Positions 16,245 through 25,893 are shown, counted from the first letter of the stretch. The stretch is 26,081 nucleotides of DNA from Pirellulaceae bacterium (GCA_022448645.1 JAKVBZ010000076.1:1-26081), one strand, 5' to 3'. Numbers and translations: made by a program. Notes: generated from the sequence alone by a model not told the origin.

Positions 16245-17315
16245 ATGCATGCTCATCCAGAAAACTTGAAGTTACTTGTGGCGGCGGTTTTTTGCCGTGC
16301 CGGATCAGAATCTGAAGAAGCCAATTGTTTGGCAGAACATTTGGTGGAATCCAATCTGGCAGGACACGATTCACATGGTGTGATCCGCGTTGTTGAATAC
16401 ATGGGCTGGGTGAACGATAAAAAGATTTGCCCCAATCAGAAGCTGGCTGTGCTGGTGGATAGTGAAACATTGCTCGTGGCGGATGGCCAACTGGGTTACG
16501 GGCAAGTGGTTGCCGCCCAGGCGGTAAAACTGGGCATCGAAAAGGCGACTCGTGGCGGCACCGCCGTGGTGGCATTACGCCGTTGCAGCCATCTCGGACG
16601 GATGGGCCATTGGGCTGAGATGGCGGCAGCTGCCAAACAAGTGTCGCTTCATTTTGCTACTACCAACGGGCTGGGAACCTTGGCTGCTCCACTGGGCGGT
16701 ACTGAACGACGTTTGTCGGCCAACCCAGTAGCGATTGGCATACCGCGCACGAACGCCGATCCATTGGTGTTGGACATAGCGACTTGTGCGATCGCTGAAG
16801 GAAAGCTCAAAGTCGCTCGTAATAGTGGCCAGCCGGTGCCAACCGGTTGTATTCTGGATGGCCAAGGTAATCCGACAACAGATGCCAACCGATACTACAG
16901 CGATCCACCTGGTGCCATCTTGCCGTTCGGCGGTCATAAAGGATATGGGTTGAGTGTGGCCATTCAATTACTCGCCGGAGCCTTAACCGGAAATGGATGC
17001 AGCCATCACGGCAAAAACCAGTTGGAGCAGGGGATGCTTTCTATCTTTCTGGATCCTCAACAATTCGAATGCCCCAACGAGTTCGCTACGGAGGTGCAGC
17101 AATTCGTCGATTTCGTAAAGACTTCGGCGCTGGCTACAGACACCGAAGAAATTTTAGTACCTGGTGAAATCGAATCAAGAAAGAGGGCACACCGCGGCCA
17201 GCAAGGCATCGAATTGGACGAAACTACCTGGGGACAGTTGGTTGCCGAAGCCCGCCGCTGGGGCATAGAAGAATCTTTTATTGAAGCAGCGCAGCGACCA
17301 GTTAGAACAGCATGA
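16245..17315 (+). CDS. Malate/L-lactate dehydrogenase family (Ldh_2) oxidoreductase
   Basis: 356 residues, ATG at 16245 without an obvious ribosome binding site. The sequence matches the Ldh_2 fold, which is unrelated to the Rossmann-type lactate dehydrogenases. The HDSHGVIR motif (41-48) contains His44, the general acid in the studied member YiaK, and Arg48. The cofactor-binding part has the GTAVVALRRCSHLGRMGHW region (about 106-123), TTNGLGTLAAPLGG and RLSANPVAIGIPR, then GGHKGYGLSVAIQLLAGALTG. Members reduce or oxidise malate, lactate, 2,3-diketo-L-gulonate, ureidoglycolate or similar alpha-keto/hydroxy acids with NAD(P). It is transcribed alone, divergent from the DUF1549/DUF1553 gene. 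Since another hydroxyacid dehydrogenase and an UlaG-like hydrolase are nearby, a sugar-acid substrate is possible but not shown. Confidence 0.92.
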   Translation: MHAHPENLKLLVAAVFCRAGSESEEANCLAEHLVESNLAGHDSHGVIRVVEYMGWVNDKKICPNQKLAVLVDSETLLVADGQLGYGQVVAAQAVKLGIEKATRGGTAVVALRRCSHLGRMGHWAEMAAAAKQVSLHFATTNGLGTLAAPLGGTERRLSANPVAIGIPRTNADPLVLDIATCAIAEGKLKVARNSGQPVPTGCILDGQGNPTTDANRYYSDPPGAILPFGGHKGYGLSVAIQLLAGALTGNGCSHHGKNQLEQGMLSIFLDPQQFECPNEFATEVQQFVDFVKTSALATDTEEILVPGEIESRKRAHRGQQGIELDETTWGQLVAEARRWGIEESFIEAAQRPVRTA

Positions 17316-17512
17316 CATACAACTGTTCGTGGTCACGCAGCTTTGGTGATGCATCTTGCAGCCTGCAATTGCTTGACTCAATCTGCATTGTGGTCCCACT
17401 TATGTCCACATCCACTTTCAGCAGGTCCGTTGAATCCTCTTATCATCAGACACGGATCCATTGAGAACTCATGACTTTTCATCGTTCAGAAAACGTCACA
17501 TCGTTGTGTACT

Positions 17513-18457
17513 CTATGCTGAACCGGTCGTGCTCACATACCAATCAATGGTTTCTTGCAGGCCTTGTCGTAGGCCGATCTGTGACTCAAATCCGAACTCT
17601 TGGCGCGCTCGGTTGGTGTCAAGGCATCGTCTAGGTTGTCCGTCAGGTTGGGTCTTGTCCCAACGAATTTCACCGTTCCAGTCGCTCAATTCGCAAATGA
17701 GTGATACTAAGTCACGAATGGTGATTTCGTCGCCGCTTCCCAAATTGACAGGTTCAGGACTATCGTATTGGTCAGTAGCCATTACGATGCCTCGAGCCGC
17801 ATCGCGAACAAATAAGAACTCACGAGAAGCGGTGCCGGTACCCCATACCTCGATGAAAGATTGTTGAGCCTGTTTGGCTTGGTGAACTTTACGGATTAAA
17901 GCTGGGATCACGTGGCTGGATTGTGGATCAAAGTTGTCACCGGGTCCGTAAATATTAACCGGAAGTACGTTGATAGCGTTCAAGCCGTACTGTTGGCGAT
18001 AAGCTTGGGATTGCACGATCAGCATCTTTTTGGCTAAGCCATAGGGAGCGTTGGTTTCTTCCGGGTAGCCAGCCCACAGATCGGCTTCCCGAAACGGCAC
18101 CGGCGTATGTTTAGGATACGAACAAATGGTTCCGGCTACGGTAATTTTTTCCACGCCGGCGAGTCTAGCTTGCTCAATCAATTCGATCCCCATGATGGCA
18201 TTCTCATAGAAGAAATGCCCTGGATTTTGACGATTAGCACCTATTCCTCCCACGACAGCTGCTAGATGAATGATCACGTCTGGCTTGGATTGGTGCAGTA
18301 ACGCTTGAATCGCTTGTCGGTCTCGCAAGTCGAACTCGGCGCGCCGAGGCGCATGGACTTCGGCTGGTTGGTGATTGGCTAATTCACGACAGACGGCTTG
18401 CCCTAGAAACCCACCCCCACCTGTTAGGACGATTCGACGTCCAGAAATGCAGCTCAT
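17513..18457 (-). CDS. fcl: GDP-L-fucose synthase (GDP-4-keto-6-deoxymannose epimerase/reductase)
   Basis: 314 residues. The NADP-binding motif GGGGFLG is at 13-19; the active site has Ser113 in TICSYP and Tyr139/Lys143 in YGLAKK, matching the Ser-Tyr-Lys triad of GDP-L-fucose synthase (Fcl/WcaG). Family-specific stretches are [47 protein letters not shown] and the [14 protein letters not shown] [10 protein letters not shown]. The enzyme makes GDP-L-fucose from the product of GDP-mannose 4,6-dehydratase in the cytoplasm; the partner gmd is not in the window. The neighbouring glycosyltransferases and exporter suggest the sugar is used in a surface glycan. A related GDP-deoxyhexose epimerase/reductase is the alternative. 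Confidence 0.9.
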   Translation of the reverse strand: MSCISGRRIVLTGGGGFLGQAVCRELANHQPAEVHAPRRAEFDLRDRQAIQALLHQSKPDVIIHLAAVVGGIGANRQNPGHFFYENAIMGIELIEQARLAGVEKITVAGTICSYPKHTPVPFREADLWAGYPEETNAPYGLAKKMLIVQSQAYRQQYGLNAINVLPVNIYGPGDNFDPQSSHVIPALIRKVHQAKQAQQSFIEVWGTGTASREFLFVRDAARGIVMATDQYDSPEPVNLGSGDEITIRDLVSLICELSDWNGEIRWDKTQPDGQPRRCLDTNRARQEFGFESQIGLRQGLQETIDWYVSTTGSA

Positions 18458-18721
18458 AGTCTCTCAGTTCCTATGGGTTTAGACGCGTTTCGAAATACTG
18501 GGAAAAGCCCCAGAACTGCCACATCGCATTTGCCATCCATTGGATTTTGTCACTGCTGCTTTGCTGGTAGGACGGTTAAAATACCACTGGAAATGTGCGG
18601 GCTCTCCTCACAACCGATACGTGCCCAGAAACTCGATTTGAGGTACACACTGCAATTCCCCAGACACCAATGCCGTCGAACATCAATTTTTACAAACCAC
18701 TAGTCTATCAGACACAGCTTT

Positions 18722-20536
18722 TCAAGCAGATCGTACGTGGACACTTGGCCGACTTCGTCCATTCCACAATTGATTCTCGATTGGTACGGCGCTATCCGCC
18801 AGAGCAACCAATTCGTGCATGACTTGCTGTGGAGAGTGTCGTTGTCTCCACGACTCAGAGAATTGACGTGCGGTAGAACGATAATGGCCATAGTGAATCA
18901 ACATTTCGTTGACCAGTTTAGCCACGTCGTCGGGATGTGACGCAATAAGTCCCACAGCGCCTATTGGAGGTCGGCCTGTAACACCATCTCGGGATCCCAA
19001 AAACTGAAACTGAGTGTCACACAGATGCAGATCATGAGGATGGGATGCATTTTCCCAGCGCAACTGAAGTTCACGAATATGTTTGGCTAATGGAATCCAT
19101 ATTTGGACTCTTTGGTGACCTTCTCGTCTTCCAACTACGTGAACGGTCGTTTGAGGCACGGTGTTCACCGAAGATGCCTGACTGATTAGTCGAATGTATG
19201 CCTCAGTTGGCCAAGGGTCCTGGCAACGATAATCGATCAATAGACCGAGTGAATCTGGGGGAACGGACACATTTAACGTCGGATGTGTCGATGGAGAAAC
19301 TGAAAACGTCCCACTCTTAGTTCGTTCCAAGACGGGCAACTGTTTCTTGAGAGTCGCCAAATAAGAAAAGTTAGGCTCCGCAATTTGTTCTGCCAGCCAA
19401 CAACCTGCGGGTACGATGACTGGCACACCGGCGGCCAGCATTTCGACCAGGATACCACTACAGCGGGCGAAATATCGTTGAGGGTCGTAAAGAAACAATC
19501 CAATTCCCGTGTGACGCACGTAATCGACATAATCATCTGGAGCAAGTGGATGTGGAACGGCTACCACTGGCTGCTTTGGCAACTCCGGCTGCAAATTCCA
19601 ACCTGCTAGTTTGCTACGTGTAGACGGCGGAAGCCATCGTCGAATGCGATGCGTTTGCCCCTGAATTGCAAGTTGACCACGTCCATTCACCAGTACGTCA
19701 TCCCATAAAGATTCGATGGTTTTTCCCAAACGGTTTCGCCCCTTTTCACGTCGGAAATGTCCAGCCGTGGCGATGCGAATCGGTATCGAATTGGACGGAC
19801 GTCTCTGCAATGGCTGGAATTTAGGATTTACGGGGTAGGGAAGTTCTTGGAACGGCACCAAATCGAGTTGGTTATATTGTGCGGCCATTGGTTCTGTCGG
19901 GCAGAGGAAGACCATCCGATGGTCTGCTAAGTCACTCAAGATCCTGAGAAAATGCTGGCGTAATTCCACAGTGCGAGGATGCTCTCCCGTTTTATCTGTG
20001 TGACCGTTGGGAAAAATATCGAAGTGAAATTGCATCAACCATACAGCCTCGCGAGCACTCGACGAATATTTCAGGTACTGAGCGATTCCCCACAAATCAA
20101 ACTCAGACACCGTTGGTGCGAAAACAATGTCTTCTTTTCTGAGTGGCACTTGCGTGAAGAGTCGCTGGCACGCCTCGGCCATCTGGTTGACCAGACATTG
20201 ACCACGGTAACGACGCCAGGAACCGTACCAAGATGCGGCAAGTCGGGATGCCTCTGAACGCCCTACGACAATGGTGTCAGGAGTCCAGAGTTGTCCGCTT
20301 TTGTAAAGAGAATACCGATTAAAAGAATTAAAAGGAAAAGGGGAACAAACGGTCCAATGACGCGGCAGCTTACCATTCGGTTGAAAATTGCGATGAGTCG
20401 CTAGCACGACCTCTAAGCCTTGTTGCTCTGCTGCCTTCCCTATCTCTATTGCGTATTCGTAATTATGGCCGCCCACTTTCTCTAGTGAGTGATCAAGTAA
20501 CACAAATCGGCGTTGCGTAGTGAACCCTGAGGTCAA
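18722..20536 (-). CDS. Glycosyltransferase-like (GT-B) protein with C-terminal insertion
   Basis: 604 residues from a TTG at 20536 with only a weak upstream purine stretch; no in-frame ATG is near, so the start is uncertain. The N-terminal part opens FVLLDHSLEKVGGHNYEYA, typical of the first GT-B domain. The second domain begins about residue 252 (IRIATAGHFRREKGRNRL) and reaches the donor-site region GILVEMLAAGVPVIVPAG (361-378); the first Glu of the EX7E motif is missing (only Glu365 remains). A beta-rich segment of about 120 residues (about 400-523) then interrupts the fold before a final helical stretch (about 524-580). A glycosyltransferase role in surface-glycan assembly is inferred from fold and from fcl next door. 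Donor and acceptor are unknown, and activity is less certain than for a standard GT4. Confidence 0.75.
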   Translation of the reverse strand: MTSGFTTQRRFVLLDHSLEKVGGHNYEYAIEIGKAAEQQGLEVVLATHRNFQPNGKLPRHWTVCSPFPFNSFNRYSLYKSGQLWTPDTIVVGRSEASRLAASWYGSWRRYRGQCLVNQMAEACQRLFTQVPLRKEDIVFAPTVSEFDLWGIAQYLKYSSSAREAVWLMQFHFDIFPNGHTDKTGEHPRTVELRQHFLRILSDLADHRMVFLCPTEPMAAQYNQLDLVPFQELPYPVNPKFQPLQRRPSNSIPIRIATAGHFRREKGRNRLGKTIESLWDDVLVNGRGQLAIQGQTHRIRRWLPPSTRSKLAGWNLQPELPKQPVVAVPHPLAPDDYVDYVRHTGIGLFLYDPQRYFARCSGILVEMLAAGVPVIVPAGCWLAEQIAEPNFSYLATLKKQLPVLERTKSGTFSVSPSTHPTLNVSVPPDSLGLLIDYRCQDPWPTEAYIRLISQASSVNTVPQTTVHVVGRREGHQRVQIWIPLAKHIRELQLRWENASHPHDLHLCDTQFQFLGSRDGVTGRPPIGAVGLIASHPDDVAKLVNEMLIHYGHYRSTARQFSESWRQRHSPQQVMHELVALADSAVPIENQLWNGRSRPSVHVRSA

Positions 20537-20984
20537 CGTTGAAAAGTCTCTCTTTGTATGTTTGTTTGAATTACTTTAGCATGCAACGCGTGATGTAGCA
20601 GAGCAACACGAGCTGCCTCGTCTACTCCATCCTCCCGCTGGAAAGGTCGTAAGTTGCAGACGGGGAGGGCTAAAGTGCAGATTTCCTTGTCCCACTACCG
20701 AACCCCAAGTCACCCTTCCCAGCCACTGCAACGGCCGACCCTCCCGGAGAGATTTGTAAATTGTGCTAGCCCCCAGCCTAGGATGGCTTCAGCTACCACT
20801 TGACGTGATCTGGAGATATCGAGTTTGTTGGCGGACGTCAAGAAAAGATAGAGGAACTGCTCAACATCACTTGATAGGAATCAATGATTTTTACGTTGAC
20901 ATTGCTGAGAAAAACGCTCGTTTGCTATAGATAGCACTCCAATACTCCTGGATTACGGTCGTATAGGATTGCGAACAGATTGCG
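20537..20984. other. 448-bp divergent intergenic region
   Basis: The gap separates the reverse-strand glycosyltransferase-like gene from the forward GT4 gene and should carry promoters for both. I see no gene. Two long-range complementary pairs occur: GTTGCAG (20653-20659) with CTGCAAC (20726-20732), and GGGAGGG (20663-20669) with CCCTCCC (20739-20745); they would cross each other. A promoter-like pair is annotated separately. Confidence 0.5.
20902..20931 (+). promoter_or_regulatory. Candidate promoter for GT4 gene
   Basis: TTGCTG (20902-20907) and TATAGA (20926-20931) are separated by 18 bp, and TGC just before the -10 gives an extended -10 element. It lies 54 bp before the GT4 start. A TTGACA at 20896-20901 is also present but too far away for the same -10. 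Planctomycete promoters are poorly characterised, so this is a weak call. Confidence 0.3.
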
Positions 20985-22298
20985 ATGGTTGTCAATCATC
21001 TCAGCACGAGTTTGTCCGGTGGCGCCGCAGTGGCGGCGCGTCGGCTACATCATGGACTCCGGCAAATCGGAGTCGACAGTCGTTTTTGGCACCTCCGGCG
21101 AAATTCAGAAGTCGACAAAGATCCGACTTATCAGGTGATGCGCTGGGCCGAGTCATCTGGAACGATGTGGCAGCGGGCCGGCTGGAGTATCGCGGAGGCC
21201 GCATTCAAGCCTTGGCAAAAGCGTCAACTTCACAAGGCTCTGCATGGCCGCCCAGATGGACTGGAACTCTTTTCCTCACCCTTTCGAACTCGGGCTACCA
21301 CATTACCTGCTCAGGAACATAAACCAAACATTGTCCACTTGCATTGGGTATCGAATTTGATCGACTATCCGTCGTTCTTTCAGAGTCTGTCTCCTGAGCT
21401 TCCAGTCGTCTGGTCTCTTCATGACATGAATCCGCTAACGGGTGGATGTCACTATAGCCAAGGTTGCGAACGATTTACCTCGGCTTGCCAATGTTGTCCA
21501 CAGTTAGGACAGCCTCATCCTGACGATTTGTCAAACCGCTTTTTCCAGGCGAAGCGGCAGTCATTATCCGGACACAACCTGCATCTCGTTGCCAACAGTC
21601 GGTGGATGGAGCAACAGGCTAGACGCAGTCGCATCATGGACTGCGCACGCAGCTTTCGCACCATCCACTATTGTTTGGATACCGAGACGTTCAGGCCGCA
21701 CAATAAGTATCAGGCGAGGCGACAGCTGGGATTGCCAGAAAATGGACCATTGGTTGCTTTTGGCGCGGAATCATGCCAGAACCGTCGCAAGGGTTTCCAG
21801 GAGCTACTTCGTGCTTTGTCGATCTCGCATCGTACGGTTCCGTTCACAACGGTTACATTCGGTGAGCCAGATCAGTCGCTGGAGACTACAAACCAACTTT
21901 CAAATATCAAAATGCTCGGTTTTGTACACGACGAACAGCGTTTGGCGCAGGTGTATTCCGCAGCCGACGTTTTCGTAGTTCCATCCTTGGAAGAAGCATT
22001 GGGGCAAACGGGTGTGGAAGCGATGGCGTGTGGCGTGCCTGTAGTTGCTTTTGACGTAGGCGGCTTGCGCGACTACGTCATACCCAAACAAACGGGCATG
22101 TTGGCCGAGTGTGGCAACGTTGTCGATTTAGCTCGGCACATCGTCTGGCTACTACAACATCCGTCACGTCGGCTTGAAATGGGACGCCGTGCGCGGCAGT
22201 TCGTACAGCAGCGTTTTAACATGACAACTCAAGCCACAAAATATCGCTCGCTCTATGAACAGCTGAATCATGAACGGCTCGACCTTCAGGCCGCATGA
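20985..22298 (+). CDS. Family 4 glycosyltransferase (WcaC-like)
   Basis: 437 residues, ATG start. The first domain opens VVNHLSTSLSGGAAVAARRL, the usual acceptor-domain loop with GGAA. The Cys-rich segment GGCHYSQGCERF...CQCCPQLG (Cys155, 161, 168, 170, 171) follows WSLHDMNPLTG, a pattern seen in a subgroup of GT4 enzymes related to colanic-acid WcaC. The second domain has the donor-site EX7E motif, Glu337 and Glu345, followed by AMACGVPVVAFDVGG. The enzyme would transfer a sugar from a nucleotide donor onto a growing glycan at the inner membrane. It precedes the MsbA-like exporter by 94 nt on the same strand and is near fcl, so GDP-fucose or GDP-mannose is a possible donor, though this is inference. 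Confidence 0.9.
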   Translation: MVVNHLSTSLSGGAAVAARRLHHGLRQIGVDSRFWHLRRNSEVDKDPTYQVMRWAESSGTMWQRAGWSIAEAAFKPWQKRQLHKALHGRPDGLELFSSPFRTRATTLPAQEHKPNIVHLHWVSNLIDYPSFFQSLSPELPVVWSLHDMNPLTGGCHYSQGCERFTSACQCCPQLGQPHPDDLSNRFFQAKRQSLSGHNLHLVANSRWMEQQARRSRIMDCARSFRTIHYCLDTETFRPHNKYQARRQLGLPENGPLVAFGAESCQNRRKGFQELLRALSISHRTVPFTTVTFGEPDQSLETTNQLSNIKMLGFVHDEQRLAQVYSAADVFVVPSLEEALGQTGVEAMACGVPVVAFDVGGLRDYVIPKQTGMLAECGNVVDLARHIVWLLQHPSRRLEMGRRARQFVQQRFNMTTQATKYRSLYEQLNHERLDLQAA

Positions 22299-22392
22299 AT
22301 ACCAAATGGAAGACACGCAGCTTGCTAAGCAGTTCTCGTAATCCTTCATACACCATCAAGATTCTCAAAACTGATATAGAGACATTCACTCC

Positions 22393-24393
22393 ATGACCTA
22401 CTTTCAACGTACGGTTCGCCTGGCTCTACAGCATCACTGGACCATTGCAGGAATTCTGGTGAGTTCCCTGGGTGTCGCTCTGTTATGGGGCGTCAACATC
22501 GGAGCAGTCTATCCGTTTGTCCAATGCGTGTTTGAGGGTCGATCCATGCACGAATGGATCGATGGACAAATCGAGTTATCACAAGATGAATGTGACAGCT
22601 TCAACCAAAACATTGCTGCCTTACGTAACCAAGAGCAAGCTTTACACGAGGCTGGTGAAGGCTTTGAGAAGGTTGAGCGACAGCGGATCTTGGAAGAGCA
22701 GCGATTGGCGCAGGAACAAAAAAGTCTGGCGTCGCACCAATGGCTAGAACCTTACGTAAAAAAGTATCTTCCGCCCGATGCACGGAATACGGTGATTATG
22801 TTGGCGGCTTTTGTCTTCATTGGCACCATCATTAAGTCTGCATTCCTAGTGGCAAATCTCTACTTTGTGAGTCGTTTGGGTCAGCGTACGGTCATGCTCC
22901 TGCGAAACGAACTCTATAGACATACACTTGCCACTGAAATGAGTGCGTTCCACGAAGAAAACAGTGGTACGATGATCAGCCATTTCAGTGCCGATGCCGG
23001 GAATGTGACAACTGGCCTGACTACCATTTTCGGAAAGTCGTTGCGTGAACCTTTGAAGATGATTGTTTGTGTAGCCGGTGCAGCGTGGATTAGCTGGAAA
23101 CTGCTACTAATCTCGATGATCGTCTGTCCTATTCCGTTATTGCTGATGTATTTTTTGGCCAATTCCATCAAGCGTGCCAGCCGCCGCGCCTTGACTCAAA
23201 ATGCACATTTCTTTCAGCGGCTTTCAGAATCCTTCCATGCGTTGCAACTCATTCAAGCCTATACCACAGAAGCCTGGGAGAAATCACGTTTTGTAGATGC
23301 CACACAAGGTCTCTATCAGAGGCTATTGCGAGTCTCAGTCTATGGAGTCTTGGCTCGTGTGAATAACGAGATATTGGGAATGGGTGTGCTATGCCTGGCT
23401 CTAGTGGCTGGCTGTTTTATTGTTCTGGGTGAACCTTTGCCAGTTTTGGGAATCCCACTGGGCATCGAAATGGACCTCGGCTCTTTGATGCTCTTCTATG
23501 GACTTTTGGTGGGTGCCTGTGACCCCATACGCAAGTTGGCCGACGTACTGCCGCTATTACAACGAGCTGAAGCCGGTGCGGAACGCATCTACTCTATGCT
23601 GGACCGTCCTCCTACGATTACCAGTCCAGCTCGGCCACGACCGTTACCCACTCCGGTCAGCGAAATCACGTTCGAGAATGTTAATTTCTGCTATCAAGAC
23701 GAAGAACCTTTGCTGGAAGATTTTAACCTGACAATCCAACATCAGGAGACGTTAGCCATTGTCGGGCCCAATGGTTGCGGAAAGAGCACACTCACAAATC
23801 TCATTGCCCGCTTTTATGATCCACGTGCGGGTGCTATTCGCGTGTCCGGGATGAATTTGCGGGATGTGTCGTTGGAACAATGGCGCCAACGGATCGGGTG
23901 GGTCTCACAACAAACGTTTTTGCTCGAAGAATCGGTGCTGGACAACATCCGTTACGGTTCTTTCGACGCCACAGACAAACAAATCGTCGCTGCCTCGCGA
24001 CAAGCATTTGCACATCAGTTTATTGAAGAAAAGCTGGAAGAGGGCTATGACACGATTGTTGGAGAAGGCGGTGGTCGTTTGTCCGGTGGCCAGCAGCAAC
24101 GCATCGCGTTGGCTCGAGCTTTTTTACGCGACCCCGAAATCTTGATCTTGGACGAAGCGACCAGTCAGATCGACCCCGAAAGCGAACGTTTGATTCATGA
24201 AGCGTTGCAACAGTTCATTCGTTGTCGCACAACTATCATAATCACGCACCGAGCTTCTACACTTACCTTGGCAGACCGCATCTTAGTGATGGATGGTGGC
24301 CAAATCGCCGACCTCGGTACACACGATGAATTAGCAGCACGCTGTCCCCTCTACGGTAAGCTGTTTCATAGCGATCTCAGAAAGTCTGCGTAA
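22393..24393 (+). CDS. MsbA-like ABC exporter with long periplasmic coiled-coil loop
   Basis: 666 residues, a fused transmembrane and ATPase half-transporter acting as a homodimer. TM1 is at about 17-45 and TM2 at about 133-163. Between them is a polar, Glu/Gln-rich segment (about 55-130) with heptad-like spacing, far longer than the few-residue loop of MsbA, and it faces the periplasm. The ATPase domain has Walker A GPNGCGKST (458-466), signature LSGGQ (563-567), Walker B ILILDE with Glu588, and switch His619. Such exporters flip lipid-linked glycans, lipid A or drugs. Context (two glycosyltransferase genes and fcl) favours a glycolipid or glycan precursor. No partner subunit is seen, and the substrate is not established. 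Confidence 0.92.
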   Translation: MTYFQRTVRLALQHHWTIAGILVSSLGVALLWGVNIGAVYPFVQCVFEGRSMHEWIDGQIELSQDECDSFNQNIAALRNQEQALHEAGEGFEKVERQRILEEQRLAQEQKSLASHQWLEPYVKKYLPPDARNTVIMLAAFVFIGTIIKSAFLVANLYFVSRLGQRTVMLLRNELYRHTLATEMSAFHEENSGTMISHFSADAGNVTTGLTTIFGKSLREPLKMIVCVAGAAWISWKLLLISMIVCPIPLLLMYFLANSIKRASRRALTQNAHFFQRLSESFHALQLIQAYTTEAWEKSRFVDATQGLYQRLLRVSVYGVLARVNNEILGMGVLCLALVAGCFIVLGEPLPVLGIPLGIEMDLGSLMLFYGLLVGACDPIRKLADVLPLLQRAEAGAERIYSMLDRPPTITSPARPRPLPTPVSEITFENVNFCYQDEEPLLEDFNLTIQHQETLAIVGPNGCGKSTLTNLIARFYDPRAGAIRVSGMNLRDVSLEQWRQRIGWVSQQTFLLEESVLDNIRYGSFDATDKQIVAASRQAFAHQFIEEKLEEGYDTIVGEGGGRLSGGQQQRIALARAFLRDPEILILDEATSQIDPESERLIHEALQQFIRCRTTIIITHRASTLTLADRILVMDGGQIADLGTHDELAARCPLYGKLFHSDLRKSA

Positions 24394-24418
24394 CCCGGAT
24401 GTTCACGCAAGGACCAGG

Positions 24419-24454
24419 GCCGTCGTTGCTAGATGCTGGACAGTCCCTGACGGC
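24419..24454. terminator. Weak hairpin between convergent genes
   Basis: GCCGTC (24419-24424) and GACGGC (24449-24454) can pair across a 24-nt loop in the 111-bp gap between the exporter and the fwdB-like gene. The stem is only 6 bp and no T-run follows, so this is tentative. Confidence 0.2.
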
Positions 24455-24504
24455 GACGCCATCCCCGTGAACTCTCCACTGAGATCCCGGAACCGAGAAC
24501 CAAG

Positions 24505-25893
24505 CTAGGCGCGCTGTAATTCTTTGACGCGTTTTTCCATCCGTTTCAGGATCTCGTAATCACTGGGGTGAGGTGATTCAAATGCTGGCCGCAGAGGAAT
24601 CGGGATATCGTCCATACGGTAAACGGTTCCCGGAACATTAATTCCGTAGGTTGCCACCGTAAAAGCTACCGTCGCGGCACGAGTCGTCGGCGTCTCTTTG
24701 GGATCAAAAGCGATGTAGGGGATACTTGCCAAGTGGTCACGGGCAGGTTGGCTAAAGTTTGCCATGGGGTCGCTGGCGATGATCATAGCTGCATCAGCTT
24801 CGCCACGCGCCAACACGTCAGCGGCCGTATATTCGCCTGGATTAAACCGTGGATACCCGCGCGTCATATTGACCCCAAACGGATAACCGGTCCTCCACGA
24901 AACGACGTTGTCTGCTCCCGTAACGTTGCCATGGCCACGATTGGGTTTGCAGGTAAATCTTGTATGTCGGTTCATGTCGCGGGTCAGTGCCAACACAGCT
25001 TCACTGTTGGCATGCTTGCCTCGCGTCATAGTAAGCCCCATCCCAAAAAAGATAACACCGAACTTGCAGGCTTTCATCCGCGCCATGAGGTCTTGCCAGA
25101 GCGACAATGGATTCCCTGTTTCTCGTTCTACTTGCTCAGGATCCAATTCGATATCTTGAGCCAAAGCTCGCAATGTCCACAGTGCCTCAAAGTCTTTCCG
25201 TGGTTTGATCTGTACGAAAATGTCGGCCGCCTTAGCACTCTTCGTTTTCCGCACGTCGACGATGACACAAGTTCTATCCTTGCGACCGTTCGGCAAGAAC
25301 ATGCCTTTGGGCATCAAGCTATATTTCGTGAAGTGCCGAGGATGGCTTTCGGCTGGATTGCTTCCCCAAAAAATGATCATGTCCCCTCGGTTACGCACTT
25401 CACCTAGCGAGCAGGTAGCTTCGCCGACTCCCTGAAAAGCCATTCCTGAAGGTCCGTGACATACACTGGTCGTTGTGTCTACAATGCCGCCAATCCAGTC
25501 GACGATCCCCACGGCTACTCGCTGGGATTCGGAGGTCGTATCGCTCAACCCGTAAGTCAACGGATACTTGGCTTGCGTGAGAATTTGTGCGGCACGTTCT
25601 ACACCCTCGTCGACCGAAGCGGGCTGTCCCTCGATCAAGCACGACGGACGATCTTCGATCTCATGATTCAAGAACCAACTGTTTCCCAAAACGCATGCTC
25701 GTTTTGCATCCACGATGGTGTGACCGTCGACGGTTAAGTCAATATCGTCGCACACACAACCGCAAAAGGTGCAGGTTGCATCCTTCACAATTTTCAACGA
25801 CGAGTTCCCATTCGATTCGTTTTGGGTGACCATGAATATTGAGTCCTCGAAAACCAGGTTCTCTGGAGAACGTTTCTGATACGAAACGTTCAT
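24505..25893 (-). CDS. fwdB: Formylmethanofuran dehydrogenase subunit B-like protein
   Basis: 462 residues from the ATG at 25893; an ATG at 25833 has GAGGA 10 nt upstream and would remove 20 residues, so it may be the true start. The protein has the [4Fe-4S] motif CTFCGCVC (Cys41, 44, 48) with Cys67, then CHGPSGMAFQGVGEATCSLGE, where Cys161 matches the Cys that ligates tungsten or molybdenum in archaeal FwdB. GEVRNRGDMIIFWGSNPAESHPRH and a C-terminal DPMANFSQPARDHL and FDPKETPT region follow. In archaea the enzyme interconverts CO2 and formylmethanofuran; in methylotrophic bacteria related FhcB belongs to the formyltransferase/hydrolase complex that releases formate from the C1 carrier. Here it would act in tetrahydromethanopterin-linked formaldehyde oxidation. 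It follows a subunit-D-like gene by 22 nt on the same strand. Confidence 0.9.
   Translation of the reverse strand: MNVSYQKRSPENLVFEDSIFMVTQNESNGNSSLKIVKDATCTFCGCVCDDIDLTVDGHTIVDAKRACVLGNSWFLNHEIEDRPSCLIEGQPASVDEGVERAAQILTQAKYPLTYGLSDTTSESQRVAVGIVDWIGGIVDTTTSVCHGPSGMAFQGVGEATCSLGEVRNRGDMIIFWGSNPAESHPRHFTKYSLMPKGMFLPNGRKDRTCVIVDVRKTKSAKAADIFVQIKPRKDFEALWTLRALAQDIELDPEQVERETGNPLSLWQDLMARMKACKFGVIFFGMGLTMTRGKHANSEAVLALTRDMNRHTRFTCKPNRGHGNVTGADNVVSWRTGYPFGVNMTRGYPRFNPGEYTAADVLARGEADAAMIIASDPMANFSQPARDHLASIPYIAFDPKETPTTRAATVAFTVATYGINVPGTVYRMDDIPIPLRPAFESPHPSDYEILKRMEKRVKELQRA

Noticed and set aside
24733..25407. 224-codon forward frame
   Set aside because: Antisense to the fwdB-like gene; no domain motifs.
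24505..25893. Formate dehydrogenase or nitrate reductase catalytic subunit
   Set aside because: The Fe-S plus molybdopterin family is shared, but length (about 460 residues) and the GEVRNR...FWGSNPAESHPRH block fit FwdB, not the longer FdhF/NarB proteins.
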